This document shows positions 12,182 through 23,870 of a stretch of DNA of 64,000 nt, one piece after another. The stretch covers positions 30,596,199-30,660,198 of the forward strand of contig CM033405.1 of the NCBI GenBank assembly GCA_019426215.1, read 5' to 3'. The notes under the pieces are model-generated. The model worked only from the letters and a program-made list of their open reading frames with translations. It was not told the origin of the DNA and searched no databases. Source of the DNA: Buddleja alternifolia (taxonomy: Eukaryota; Streptophyta; Magnoliopsida; Lamiales; Scrophulariaceae). A program made the position numbers and the translations under genes. Position 1 is the stretch's first letter, and each line of letters begins with the position of its first letter.

Positions 12182-13258
12182 TTATTTTTGAACACTTCCA
12201 TCTCCACTCAAGTGATTAATTTTTCCATCAGGATCAGCAAAGAAATCAGCAACATCTAAATGAGTGTCATCAAAATGGCCACGATCAGAATCGCTTTCTT
12301 CAAAAACAAAATTTGTTTCTATCTTCTTTCCTTTACCTTTTAACGATTCTTGGTAAAGGTCAACAAGATGTTTTGGTGTACGACAGGTACGAGACCAATG
12401 ACCTTTACCACCACAACGATAGCATAAATTTTCCAAAGATTTGCTATTTTGGCCACTTTCATTTTTCTCTTCATTATTTTTCCACTTCTGGTGGAAAGAT
12501 GTGTTCTTTGAATAACCACCACGATTTCCAAAACCATATCCACGACCACGTCCACGTCCATGTCCAATACCACGGCCTCTACCACGGCCATGGCCACGAC
12601 CACGACCACGACCACGACCACGATTTGGTTCATTATTAAAATGGTTATGGGTTGTTACATTCACTTCAGGGAATGGAACAGAACCAGTTGGACGAGACTC
12701 GTGATTTTTCATCAAAAGCTCATTGTTTTGTTCAGCCACAAGTAGGCAAGAAATCAGTCCAAAATATTTTTGAAAACCTTTTTCACGATATTGCTGCTGC
12801 AGGAGCACATTGGATGCATGAAAAGTGGAGAATGTTTTTTCTAACATATCCTCATCGTTGATTTTTTCTCCACACAATTTCAATTGAGAACTGATTCTAA
12901 ACATTGCAGAGTTATACTCACTTACGGTTTTGAAATCTTGCAATCGTAAATGCATCCAATCATAACGAGCTTTTGGAAGAATAACAGTTTTCTGGTGGTT
13001 ATATCTTTCTTTCAAATTATTCCAAAGAACAAGTGGATCTTTTATAGTAAGATACTCATTTTTTAAGCTCTCATGAAGGTGGTGACGAAGGAAAATCATA
13101 GCTTTGGCCTTTTCTTGATTAGATGCTTTATTTCCTTCTTTAATTGTTTCTCCAAGACCATTTGCATCTAAATGAATTTCAGCATCTAACACCCAAGATA
13201 AATAATTCTTCCCCGTAATGTCAAGAGCCACAAAATCAAGTTTTGCAAGATTCGTCAT
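12182..13258 (-). CDS. Copia gag protein (UBN2-type with CCHC knuckle)
   Basis: This complete 358-residue ORF runs from MTNLAKLDF to SVQK-stop. The N-terminal 200 residues are a UBN2-type copia gag (NYLSWVLDAEIHL, LRHHLHESLKNEYL, LWNNLKERY). Then comes a long arginine-glycine-rich tract (about residues 209-245, RGRGRGRGHGRGRG), and a single CCHC zinc knuckle, CYRCGGKGHWSRTC, near residue 280. The protein packages element RNA. The ATG lies about 425 bp inside the 5' LTR, and the frame is unbroken. Confidence 0.9.
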   Translation of the reverse strand: MTNLAKLDFVALDITGKNYLSWVLDAEIHLDANGLGETIKEGNKASNQEKAKAMIFLRHHLHESLKNEYLTIKDPLVLWNNLKERYNHQKTVILPKARYDWMHLRLQDFKTVSEYNSAMFRISSQLKLCGEKINDEDMLEKTFSTFHASNVLLQQQYREKGFQKYFGLISCLLVAEQNNELLMKNHESRPTGSVPFPEVNVTTHNHFNNEPNRGRGRGRGRGHGRGRGRGIGHGRGRGRGYGFGNRGGYSKNTSFHQKWKNNEEKNESGQNSKSLENLCYRCGGKGHWSRTCRTPKHLVDLYQESLKGKGKKIETNFVFEESDSDRGHFDDTHLDVADFFADPDGKINHLSGDGSVQK

Positions 13259-13670
13259 TATAACACTATCATCAAAGTATAAGAAAAGTTAGATAATGAA
13301 TTAATTAACTATAATAATAAGACATATAATGCGTGGGGATGTCAGTATAATCTGCTTGATTTGTTAGAACATGTGATACTATAAAGTTTGGAATATTTCA
13401 TCATGTATCTATTCTATATGCACACACCTTGATGACTACTCACGGAAGTCAAAGAAAACCTAGAAGTAAAGACTAAATTTCCTTATGTGCCATTAAACAT
13501 GAAAACTTAATATAAAAATTATTTTATGATGAACAATATATATATGATGTTAATGGATGCAAACAAATAGATGAGATAATTTTCCCACCTAGTTCTCTTC
13601 CTCTGCAGGTGCTTTTGCTTCTACCTCAATGCCAATCCGAAAAGATAATGACTAACAACTTGAGACGGTC

Positions 13671-13682
13671 GTGCTGATAACG
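13671..13682 (-). other. Primer-binding-like site of the young copia element
   Basis: On the minus strand, CGTTATCAGCACG directly follows the 5' LTR. TTATCAGCACG is close to, but not the same as, the TGGTATCAGAGC expected for initiator-Met tRNA, so the primer tRNA is not certain. Confidence 0.55.
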
Positions 13683-13962
13683 TGTTATGAAATAACCCCA
13701 AATATTATGAAATATATACAAATATTTCTAAAGTAGAGAGACTAGAGAATTAAGAAGAGAATTCTTTCTTTGATTTTGGTGTATTTCTCAATACAATGGC
13801 AAAGCCTATTTATAGGCACAAAACAAGATCAAATATTGATTACAAAATAAGGTAATGGAATTGTAGGTGAATCCACTAAATGAGATATTGGAGCTGTAGG
13901 TGAATCCACTAAATTATGTATTGGAGTTGTATGGACATCCACTTAATGAATTATTCATAACA
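13683..13962 (-). repeat. 5' LTR of the young copia element
   Basis: This partner LTR differs from 8044-8323 by three substitutions and is followed directly by the ATATT target duplication. In minus orientation the sequence after it starts CGTTATCAGCACGACCG, matching the primer-binding position. Confidence 0.93.
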
Positions 13963-14149
13963 ATATTCAATTTAAAAAGATTAGGAGCACATGACTTGTG
14001 TACTTTACGTTTTCCCACTATTTTAGCTACATATAACAATTTCTTGAAAGTGTATCAAAATATAAATGCAAACTCTTGATACATGCTTTATTACAAGTAA
14101 TTTGAAACACATTAATGATTATGATTGAAGTTTTTACCATTGTTATAGG

Positions 14150-14957
14150 ATTGTATCGGAGCAATTGATGGAACACACATAGAAGCATGTATACCAATTA
14201 CACAACAAATTCCTTATCGCGGTAAAAAAGTTGAGCCTACCCAAAATGTGATTGCAGCATGTTCATTTGATTTGTGCTTCACCTTTGTAATGTGTGGTTG
14301 GGAAGGAACAACAAATGATTCAAGAATTTTTTTTGAGTGCTTTACTAACCCTGAAAATAAATTTCCAATGCCCGTGGGAGGTATTATTTATATTAAATTC
14401 AAACTAGTTTTGCTTTTTGAATATTTTTACTTTTTAATATGTTATTTGATATGTTAATTATTCGTATTCTTCTTTGATAGATAAGTATTATCTCGTAGAT
14501 TCTGGATTCACAACATGCCTGGATTCTAGCACCAATTCGTGGAGAAAGATATTATTTGAATGACTGGAGAAACAGTGGTCGAGTACCACAAGGACGAGAA
14601 GAACTGTTTAACTACTATCATTCTTCGTTAAGAAATGGCATAGAGCGAAGTTTTGGAGTATTAAAAGAACGATTTACAATTCTGAGCAATATGCTTCCGT
14701 ATCCAATGGAGATTCAAAAATATATACCAATTGCTTGTTGTACTGTACACAACTTCATCCGTAAGCATTCTAAGAAGGATAAGTATTTTGACAATTATGC
14801 TGATGAAGATATGATTGTAGAAGATTCTGAATTTGGCATTGACACTAGTTCGCAAAATCCAATTGATATCAATATTTCCCGAGCTCGTCTTCGCCAAATG
14901 GGACGTGTAAGTGATGAGATTGCTGATCAAATTTGGGCTATTTTTCGTGGCACATAA
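14150..14957 (+). pseudogene. Harbinger transposase (DDE_Tnp_4 type), 5'-truncated and frameshifted
   Basis: It encodes the nuclease of a PIF/Harbinger element. An acceptor-like TTATAG at about 14150 precedes DCIGAIDGTHIEA with the first catalytic Asp; NDSRIF follows, then an intron (donor after PMPVGG, acceptor TTGATAG near 14480) and YYLVDSGF with the second Asp. About 30 bases later the frame breaks by small deletions, and the conserved reading resumes as YYLNDWRN and continues through IERSFGVLKERF with the catalytic Glu to FRGT and a stop at 14957. About 260 residues of a usual 400 remain. Truncation plus frameshift suggests it makes no active enzyme. Confidence 0.85.
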
Positions 14958-15373
14958 TTTGTAGGATGTTTTTCTATTTTGACTAAAATTGCGACATTGA
15001 GTATTATTTATAGGATATTCATCTATGTTTTTGACTAGTTAATTATATATTTTGATTGAAATTATGATATTGAGATACTATTTCTACATTATAGATTTAT
15101 GCTTTTGACTATATATATATTGTGCATGTATATATTAATATGTAAATTTAATGTAGTAACAAAAATAAATAATAAATAAAAAAAAAAGCAAAAACTTTAC
15201 ATGTGTTAGCAAACATGTTTTCAAGTTTCTATTTTCAAATTTCTCAAAATTTGAAAAGTTTACCAAACATGTTTTGTTTGTATTTTTTAATACAAAAAAA
15301 CAGAAACAGTGTTTCTGTTTGCATTTAAAAAAAAAAAAAAAAACAGAAACGATCATGATTACCAAACGAGCCC

Positions 15374-16264
15374 TTAGTGATCTACTTTTTTAGTTAGATA
15401 TTATTTTTTATATATATATATTTTTTTAAATGATTGGTATATATAAGTTAGTAAGAAATCTCTAAAATCTCAAATTGAAAAGCATGTAGGCTATACAAAT
15501 AAGTCGGTGAGATTACACACCTTGCAATTTTTGCCATACCAGAATTCTTATAACTGTACATGTAGAAAAGAATGTATACCATTTAATCTTCTAAGTTTTC
15601 AATCACCATTCGTTCATTATAAAAGCAAGAATATTGAGTAGAGATAGTCACAGAATTTTATTGTAACACCAATGTTCACATCTTATGCAAGGTTGGTCTA
15701 TTGATTTCTAATTTTAATTTTCAAGCATTTGTGCATTTGTGATTTATCATTTTCATGTTCTTATTTTTGTGGCACTTCAAAGTTATTTTTATAATAATCT
15801 CCACTTTTTCCCCTACTTTCTCTATTTATATAGTTTACTTCATTAATGCTTTTCATTTTTCGGGCTTTCTCTTTGCTTTTTCTTTTGAACATCATCTTTG
15901 TTAGTTAATATGTTGCTCAATCTTGCAAGTTCCTCTTAGTTATTTCATTTTATTAATGTTACATTATGCAATATCAAGAAATTTATTAGGTAACTTATAT
16001 ATATATATATATATATGTTGTGACATGATAAAAAAGAATCCTTACACTTTTATTCGACTTAGATATTCGGTCTCAATAATCTATATCTTATATTTCGATC
16101 AAGGCTTTGGCCGTATATATATCATGTGTATATATATTTGTACATATATACCGTATATTTTTTGTATATGCATAAACCATAGACTATTATATATATACAT
16201 ATATATAAATATCCAATAATTTATTTTTATATATTAAAAAAAATTATAAAACATATATATCAAC
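15374..16264. other. AT-rich interval without recognised gene
   Basis: No conserved coding sequence, TIRs or LTRs were recognised. It holds short TA microsatellites (for example 15995-16015) and AT-rich non-coding sequence. Confidence 0.5.
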
Positions 16265-17278
16265 TAAGGGCTCATTTGGTCGGGGTTAACAGGCTTGGTA
16301 TGAGGCCATAATCAAGCCTATTACCATGTTTGGCACACTAGGCTAATTGGGCTGATTGAACCACGACCCAAAACTAATCAACTGGGTCGATGGTTTATGG
16401 ATCAGGGGTAGCAACAAATCCATTGCAAGAAATATTTTTTTTATTCTTCACGAGTTTGTTAAATCTGGTAGTTAATTGTTATTCAAAACCCTAACATTGG
16501 TATCGATTACTAATTTCACCCGATTTCCCGCAGCTAAAGATTGGCGGCGGTCGCCTCCACCCGTCAGTTCATCGCCGCCACATTTCCGAGCTAGATTACA
16601 TTTTTTTTTTCAAATTTACCCCAAAATTTCAAAATTATACGTTCAAGACGGACGCCTTTGCTGCATTTAACTAAAATAGAAAGACGGAATTTTCAAAACC
16701 CTACCCTTCTTTTTTCTTTTATTTTCCTCCGTCGGTGATGGTTTGGTGAAGCAGTCGTCTTCTTCACTACTGTTACCACCACCATCATCGGCGAGTTGGA
16801 TTGGAGCACCCTTCTTCAACTGGTACATCACATTTTCAAATCTGACGAGACAACTATGGATCTAATGAGACCGAGACAGATCTGACGAGATGAAGACGGT
16901 GATACATAAGTTTTTATATAGCGTTTTAGATATTTTGTTTAGTATTTTAGTTTCTCTCTCGTATAAGAGTTTGCTTTCTCTCTCGAATGAGAGTTTCATC
17001 TCTCCTTGAATAGGAGTTGCACAAGAATTTTCTTATATTCGATTGTGAGTTCTTAAGATTTGTTATTTTCAAGAACTTGATAGTTAGTGTTTCAGATGTT
17101 CTTACTACATCGTTTGAGTCGATATGAATTGTATTGTTCCAGACGTTGTAAACTTTTAATTGAATATGATATGTAAGACCGATTTCTCTTAAAAAGAAAC
17201 AAAAGAAGACGGAATTTTCACCAAAGGCCGATTGAATAGGAGCGGCAATTCAAGTATTTTAATTAATATGCAAGGGCA
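16265..17278. other. Probable truncated DNA-element end plus unassigned DNA
   Basis: It starts with AGGGCTCATTTGGTCGG, similar in style to plant TIR ends (GGGCTNNTTTGG), followed by a motif-rich stretch with repeated AGGC and TAATCAAGCC. No matching right terminus was found. The middle contains short GC-richer sequence around 16540-16590 (GGCGGCGG) with no supported ORF. Confidence 0.35.
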
Positions 17279-17505
17279 TAGGGGTGGCAAAATGGTTTTG
17301 GACCCATGGGTCAAACCCAACCCAATAGGTTTTGGGTTGGGTTGGGTCCAAGGAAATTTTTGTTGGGTAGACTTGAGTTGGGTTCTATTGGATCCAAAAA
17401 AATTTGGGTCCAACTTGGGTCCTATTGGGTCCTAAATTGGTCCAAATTGAGTTCAACATATAAAAATTATTTTTTAATTCTAATATCAATAATATACATA
17501 TTTAC

Positions 17506-18402
17506 ATATACTACACACATTTTCACACAATACACATATTTTCACACACGCTACACACTTTTTCACACACTACATATATTTTCACACATTTTACACACAC
17601 TACACGCATTTTCACACACACTACACATATTTTTACACACACTACACATATTTTCACACATTACACATATTTTACACACACTGCACACATTTTCACACAC
17701 TACACATATTTTCACATATTTTTACACACACTACACATATTTTCACACATTACACATATTTTACACACATTTTCACACACCACATATTTTCACACATTAC
17801 ACATATTTTACACACATTTTCACACACCACATATTTTCACACATTCACACACTACACATATTTTCACACACAGATCACATATTTTACACACACTACACAC
17901 ATTTTCACACACTACACATATTTTCACATACTTTACACACACTATACACATTTTCACACACTACACATTTTTACACACACTACACATATTTCCACACATT
18001 ACACATATTTTACACTCACTACACATTTTCACACACGCCACATATTTTCACATACATTATACATATTTTCACACTCTACATATATTTTCACACACAGTAC
18101 ACACATTTTACACACACTACACATATTTTCACACCATCACACATTTTACACATACTTCACACACACTACACATATTTTCACACATATCATATATTTTACA
18201 TACATTACACATATTTTACACACACTAGACATATTTTCACACACAGATCACATTTTTTACACACACTACATACATTTTCACACACTACACATATTTTCAC
18301 ACACTATACACATTTTCACACACATTACACACATTTTACACACACAATACACATATTTTCACACCATCACACATACTACACATATTTTCACACACATATC
18401 AT
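17506..18402 (+). repeat. Satellite left arm, 17-21 bp units (ACACACTACACATATTTTC)
   Basis: Degenerate tandem units such as CACACTACACATATTTTCA, 17 to 21 bp long, run for about 0.9 kb. Many units are 21 bp, so one reading frame stays open and yields an artefactual HTLHIFSHT-repeat protein. The strand is reversed in the following block. Confidence 0.85.
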
Positions 18403-20440
18403 ATATGTGTAGTGTGTGTGAAAATATGTGTGGTGTGTGTAAAATGTGTGATGTATGTGTGAAAATATGTGTAGTGTGTGTGAAAATGTGTGTAGTGCAT
18501 GAAAATGTGTGTAGTGTATGTGAAAATATGTGCAATGTGTGTGAAAATGTGTGTAGTGTGTGAAAAATGTGTGGTGTGTGTGTGTGAAAATATGTGTAGT
18601 GTGTGTGAAAATGTGTGATGGGTGTGTGAAAATATGTGTAGTGTGTGAAAATATGTGTAGTGCATGAAAATGTGTATAATGTGTGTGAAAATATGTGTAG
18701 TGTGTGTGAAAATGTGTATAGTGTGTGAAAAATGTGTGGTGTGTGAAAATATGTGTAGTGTGTGTGAAAAATGTGTGATGGGTGTGTGAAAATGTGTGTA
18801 GTGTGTGAAAAATGTGTGGTGTGTGTGAAAATATGTGTAGTGTGTGTGAAAATGTGTGTAGTGTGTGAAAAATGTGTGATGGGTGTGTGAAAATGTGTAG
18901 TGTGTGTGAAAATATGCGTAGTGTGTGTAAAATGTGCGTAGTGTGTGTGAAAATATGTGTAGTGTGTGAAAACTGTGTAGTGTGTGTGTGTGAAAATATG
19001 TGTACTGTGTGAAAATATGTGTAGTGTGTGTGAAAATGTGTGTAGTGTGTGAAAAATGTGTGATGGGTGTGTGAAAATATTTGTAGTGTGTGTGAAAAAA
19101 TGTGTATTGTGTGTAAAATGTTTGATTTGTGTGTGAAAATGTGTGTAATGTGTGTGAAAATATGTGTACTGTGTGTGAAAATGTGTGTAGTGTATGAAAA
19201 ATGTGTGGTGCGTGTGTGGAAATATGTGTACTGTGTGAAAATATGTATACTGTGTGTAAAATGTGTGATATGTGTGTGAAAATATGTGTCGTGTGTGTAA
19301 AATATATGATGTGTGTGTGAAAATGTGTAGTGTGTGAAAATATGTGCAGTGTGCGTGAAAATATGTGCAGTGTGTGTGAAAATGTGTATAATGTGTGTGA
19401 AAATATGTGTAGTGTGTGTGAAAATGTGTACAGTGTGTGAAAAATGTGTGGTGTGTGTGAAAATATGTGTACTGTGTGAAAATATGTGTAGTGTGTGTGA
19501 AAATGTGTGATGGGTGTGTGAAAATATGTGTAGTGTATGTGAAAATATGTGTAGTGTGTGAAAATATGTGTAGTGCGTGAAAATGTGTATAGTGTGTGTG
19601 AAAATATGTGTAGTGTGTGTGAAAATGTGTATAGTGTGTGAAAAATATGTGGTGTGTGTGAAAATATGTGTACTGTGTGAAAATATGTGTAGTGTGTGTG
19701 AAAATGTGTGTAGTGTGTGAAAAATGTGTGGTGTGTGTGAAAATATGTGTACTGTGTGTGAAAATGTGTGTAGTGTGTGAAAAATGTGTGATGGGTGTGT
19801 GAAAATGTGTAGTGTGTGTGAAAATATGTGTAGTGTGTGTAAAATGTGCGTAGTGTGTGTGAAAATGTGTAGTGTGTGAAAACTGTGTGGTGTGTGTGTG
19901 AAAATATGTGTACTGTGTGAAAATATGTGTGGTGTGTGTGAAAATGTGTGTAGTGTGTGAAAAATGTGTGATGGGTGTGTGAAAATATGTGTAGTGTGTG
20001 TAAAATGTTTGATTTGTGTGTGAAAATATGTGTAGTGTGTGTGAAAATGTGTATAGTGTGTGAAAATGTGTGTAATGTGTGTGAAAATATGTGTACTGTG
20101 TGTGAAAATGTGTGTAGTGTATGAAAAATGTGTGGTGCGTGTGTGGAAATATGTGTACTGTGTGAAAATATGTGCAGTGTGTGTGAAAATATGTATAGTG
20201 TGTGTAAAATGTGTGATGTGTGTGTGAAAATATGTGTAGTGTGTGTAAAATATATGATGTGTGTGTGAAAATATGTGTAGTGTGTGTAAAATATATGATG
20301 TGTGTGTGAAAATGTGTAGTGTGTGAAAATATGTGCAGTGTGTGTGAAAATGTGTGTAGTGTGTGTGAAAATGTGTGGTGTGTGTGTGAAAATATGTTGT
20401 GTGTGTAAAAAATGTATTATGTGTGTAGAAAGTATGTATG
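18403..20440 (-). repeat. Satellite right arm, inverted copies
   Basis: This 2.0-kb block is the reverse complement of the same unit (TGTGTAGTGTGTGTGAAAATA). Higher-order blocks recur, for example GTGTGATGGGTGTGTGAAAAT appears at least six times. With the left arm it can form a long imperfect hairpin of up to about 0.9 kb. Confidence 0.85.
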
Positions 20441-20694
20441 TGTGTTAAACTCTATTTGACTTGATTCCATTTTGAGTTTAAGTTGGGTCCACTCTGGGTC
20501 CTGATTGGGTCCAAGTTGGGTCTACTCTGGGTCCTTATATAAAACTTAGTTGGATCCAACCCAACCCAACCCGGACCCAACCCATATTGAACCCATGAAC
20601 TTAGACCCATCATGGACCCAACCCATCATGGACCCGACCCAGTTGGACCCGACCCAAACCCGACCCGACCCGACCCACCCATTTGCCACCCCTA

Positions 20695-21811
20695 ATTTTA
20701 ACTATTAATTATTTTTCTTAGGTAATAAGCAATAATCACTAATTGTGACAATGGTTAGTTGATATAAAAAAAAACAAGGAACTCGGTTCTTCTTTGTGTT
20801 AGCCTTTTAGAATACACATAAAATAATTAAATTTAAGAATACATAAGGACAATATAATAAAATCATTATAAGTAAAAAAGAACATAAAATTTTTTTAATT
20901 TGCCTTCTTCAAATTCTTCTATAAGTGAAACACCAACAGTGTATAGGCAAAATTCCAAAACAAAGAATGTACAGTATGTCATTAACCATTGATATCACAC
21001 AATGCCGAATATCTAATGATTGGAAGTAAATATTAAAGATCCAATATAAAACAGTATGAAAGATGCTCAATAAATTAGCCAAAACTTCATATAATATCAT
21101 TTAAACTATAGGTGTTTTGCTAAACTTATTATGAAGAGCTTATAAGCTTTTAGTGCTTATAAGATATTTCTGAAGCTTATAAGCTCCATATCTTATTTTA
21201 AAAATAAGTTGTTAAAGTTTGGATAAAATAAGTTTCAACAACTTATAAAATGTTATCATGTTTCGTAAAAATAAGTCTTATAAGCTCTTTGTAGTATACC
21301 ACGATCAAAAAATGCATTTCATTATAAGGGTATAATTCTTGAAGTTTTAAAGTATCTAGAATAATAAATATATTATAGTAGCAAATATTAACATATACTA
21401 GTTTTATTGCTTTTTATGTTATTATTATTATTACATAAACATTGGTATATCCATTTTTGTTGAATCAAACATAATAAGACATTTAAATTGGTATTCATAT
21501 ATGGCAATCACAAATATAATATAGGGCAAAATCCACTTTATACCCCTGAACTATTCACTTTGTCGCATTTAAGTCCCTCTATGCTATCAAACGTAATAAA
21601 ATTGCACATGAACTATCAGATATATTATAATGATCCTTCAATTTGACGAGTCGTGATATGGTAAAAATCCCTTAAATAAAATTTATATCTAAAGAATCCA
21701 TTACAATAATTTTCAATTAAAAACCCACTGCACCAACCTTTTATTCCAAAAAATCAAACGTAGAATTTCTCCGCCCTTTCTAACAAGTTGTCGAAGTTGA
21801 CAGCAGACTTC
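20695..21811. other. AT-rich interval, no gene seen
   Basis: No supported ORF. 21110-21310 is a palindrome-rich AT stretch (repeated CTTATAAGCT) that could be a degraded MITE. 21525-21700 resembles a dispersed repeat (CCCCTGAACTATTCACTTTG). Neither has clear ends. Confidence 0.4.
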
Positions 21812-22870
21812 TTAGCCAGGGACCTCCAAGGCAACATTATTGAACCTTCTTATGTACCCTCTTAAGGGCTCATTGACTCCTTGGCATATGTTGAACAAAC
21901 TCAAAGAGGTCTTTTGATACCTCTTGCTGCTAGCAAACTGATGTAGGAAAATCGCGCTGAACTCCTTAAACGAATGGATTGAGTTCGGAGCTAGCTGATT
22001 GAACCACTGTTGGGCAACTTTTGTCAAGGTGGTTAAGAATACTAGACACTTAACCCCATCAATATACTGATGAAGCAAAGCACTATTCTCAAACTTCGAT
22101 AAGTGCGCTATGGGATCTGTCGATCCATCATATTCAGCAATATTCAGGATACAAAAATTATTGGGAAGCTCTTTAGCCAAGACTCGTGGCTTGAATGGGA
22201 CACCTCGTGGAGGGGGTTGGGAACCTCTTTCTAGGCATTACCTTATCTCTCTAATTTCTGCTCTTAAATCCTTGAATCCCTCTATCACCTCTGGGCGCCT
22301 TACGTCATTACCCATAGGATTCATGGGTGGTTGTCTCCAGAATGTACTACCAAATTCACTCGGATGCTAGCGAATCCATCTCTGTTGGTTTCCATCTAAG
22401 GCTTCCCCGTAAGGACGAGGACCCATGCCATATGTTTGGTGAGAAAGGAATGGTGGCATATAAAACGCCGTTCCCCTTGAAGCTTGACCTGTAGGGATAG
22501 CTGGCGGGGGTGGCAATGAAATGCTCACCTGGACCCCCCTCGTTGATTGCGTATATCCTCCTTGCAAGATGGACGCCATTGCGGTTGCAAATACCCGTCC
22601 CCATTGATCCATGGGAGGGAGCTCACTCCCTGCTGGAGGGACACCTGATAGGCTGATGAGTGCTACCTGGTGAACACGCCGTTCGTCACTACCTTCCAAT
22701 TGTTGCCCTTCTTCGTCTACAGACGCACGCCCGTGCACTGGCGGATTGAGACTCATATCTCCATTGGCCAGTGGCGGATGAATTGTTATCGTACGTCAAG
22801 AGTTTGTGGCGGAATCGGCCCTTCCAAGTTAGGAGGGGTCGTGTGTTCTCTTTCCTGATGGCGTGTGTGC
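21812..22870 (-). pseudogene. Ty3/gypsy gag remnant
   Basis: The downstream part (21812-22180) encodes a retrotransposon gag core: YDGSTDPIAHLSKFEN, then AAQQWFNQL-like VAQQWFNQLAPNSIHSF, then FLHQFASSKRYQKT. The upstream part (22367-22756) reads as a divergent gag N-terminus rich in Pro and Gly. The two are joined through a frame with at least two stops around 22220-22365. No protease or pol follows, so this is a truncated remnant. Assignment to a lineage is not attempted. Confidence 0.7.
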
Positions 22871-23870
22871 ACACGCATTATACACAGTGCAACAACCTAT
22901 TGCGAGGGTAAACTTCTTTGAGGTGGTGATGAAATGGATCCCGATGCAAGGGTGGTGTTTCCTGGAATGGTTAACAAGGAAGCAGACGAAGGGTCAGTCA
23001 TCAGTGGCTGCTTCGATGCAACACTCGAGAGAACGGTGGCGGCACTGGTGCGTGCGGCCTTCTCTTTTGCCGACCCGGTGGCTGGCTGCTCTTGCACGGT
23101 GGCCGCCGGCGGGTGCACGGTGGTTGCCGGCGGGTGCACGGCGGCACTCCTCCTCTCCGAACGTCTTAATCCTTGAACTCCCTCTATTTCAATGCAACAA
23201 CTCACGTCTTAAACTCCTTTTTCGACAGACGGTGCCACTTGATGTGGTTCGAATTTTCACACCAAGAAAATCGGAAAACCAAACAAGGTCTTTGATTGAT
23301 TGATGTAATTAATATACCTAAACTTTTAATTCACACTCAAATAATAAATATAAGAACACTCGGAATATATGGAGAAAAAGGAAAAAGAATGGCTTCTTTA
23401 TTGACTTGTGAATCTTCAAGAACATAAACCCTAACTTTTGGTGTAATACAAAAACTTGACTTTCTCTCTAATAAAACTTAACTTTCTCTCTAAAACTTAA
23501 ACCTACACAAAATGAAGTAAAACCTATTGATATAGGCCTAGTGGCCGATTTTGGCTAGGGTTGGGGAGTCCTAGATTCCTTCCAACTTGTTCTCGGATAT
23601 TGGGGGATACGATAAGTCATATCCTTTTTTTTAGGATTTGGTAGTTTAGCATAAGATTCATCCAAATGTCCTTTTATTTGAGCTTTCTCATAAGCATTTC
23701 CATGAGCTTTCTTTCGGACCTTCCTTTTAGCATTCTCACGAGCATATCCTTGGGCTTTTCACCAGATTTCCATTCATAAGTCTTCTTCATTTATTCATCT
23801 TGGCACAAGCCCACTCCACGTGAGCCAATTTAGGAGAAGTGAAAATTATGACCCCACATCAGATATAATT
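22871..23870 (-). other. Probable 5' region and LTR remnant of the gypsy fragment
   Basis: 22897-23205 is GC-rich with short repeats (GGGTGCACGGTGGTTGCCGGC type near 23098-23140). 23280-23870 is AT-rich with leader-like runs such as CTTTCTCTCTAATAAAACTTAA repeated twice. It sits where the 5' leader and LTR of the minus-strand gag remnant would be. No second LTR copy is present to confirm this. Confidence 0.35.

Larger units (their letters stand above)
8044..13962 (-). mobile_element. Young Ty1/copia LTR retrotransposon, nearly intact
   Basis: Two 280-bp LTRs (8044-8323 and 13683-13962) differ at only three positions by eye, begin TGTTATG and end ATAACA. ATATT flanks both sides (8039-8043, 13963-13967) as a 5-bp target duplication. 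In minus orientation a primer-binding-like GTTATCAGCACG follows the 5' LTR and a polypurine tract AAGGGGGAG abuts the 3' LTR. gag and pol follow in copia order (protease, integrase, RT, RNase H). The only clear lesion is a frameshift in an AT dinucleotide run inside pol. Near-identical LTRs imply a recent insertion into the older Harbinger element. Confidence 0.95.
7292..15373 (+). mobile_element. PIF/Harbinger DNA transposon interrupted by a copia element
   Basis: The left terminus GGGCCTGTTTGGTAA pairs with the right terminus, which reverse-complemented reads GGGCTCGTTTGGTAA. TTA flanks both ends (7289-7291 and 15374-15376), the TWA duplication typical of PIF/Harbinger. Inside, 14150-14957 encodes the C-terminal part of a Harbinger DDE transposase. 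Subtracting the nested copia insertion (8044-13962 plus one ATATT duplication) leaves about 2.16 kb, shorter than autonomous elements; the transposase N-terminus and the usual Myb-like second ORF are not visible. It is therefore probably an immobile internal-deletion derivative. Confidence 0.85.
17279..20694. mobile_element. Fold-back element with inverted CA-rich satellite core
   Basis: The termini are TAGGGGTGGCAAA at the left and its inverse TTTGCCACCCCTA at the right. Subterminal regions are dense in GGGTCCAA or its complement (17305-17450 and 20465-20685). Between them lies a 2.9-kb satellite that reverses strand near 18402. TIRs of this sequence are common in plant hAT-type elements, but no 8-bp target duplication is visible, so the superfamily is inferred only from the ends. 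No transposase is encoded; the long stop-free frames are by-products of the repeat. Confidence 0.75.

Noticed and set aside
12313..12861. Antisense and shifted frames with His/Asp or Thr runs
   Set aside because: Shadows of the Arg-Gly-rich tract of the copia gag.
17306..18412. 368-codon open frame rich in HTLHIFSH repeats
   Set aside because: It follows a 21-bp satellite whose unit lacks stops; no start context, domain or codon signal. The same applies to 18399-18665 and 19067-19279.
22863..23303. Plus-strand 146-codon frame in GC-rich DNA
   Set aside because: It overlaps the minus-strand gypsy leader region; composition reflects local GC-rich repeats and no domain is visible.
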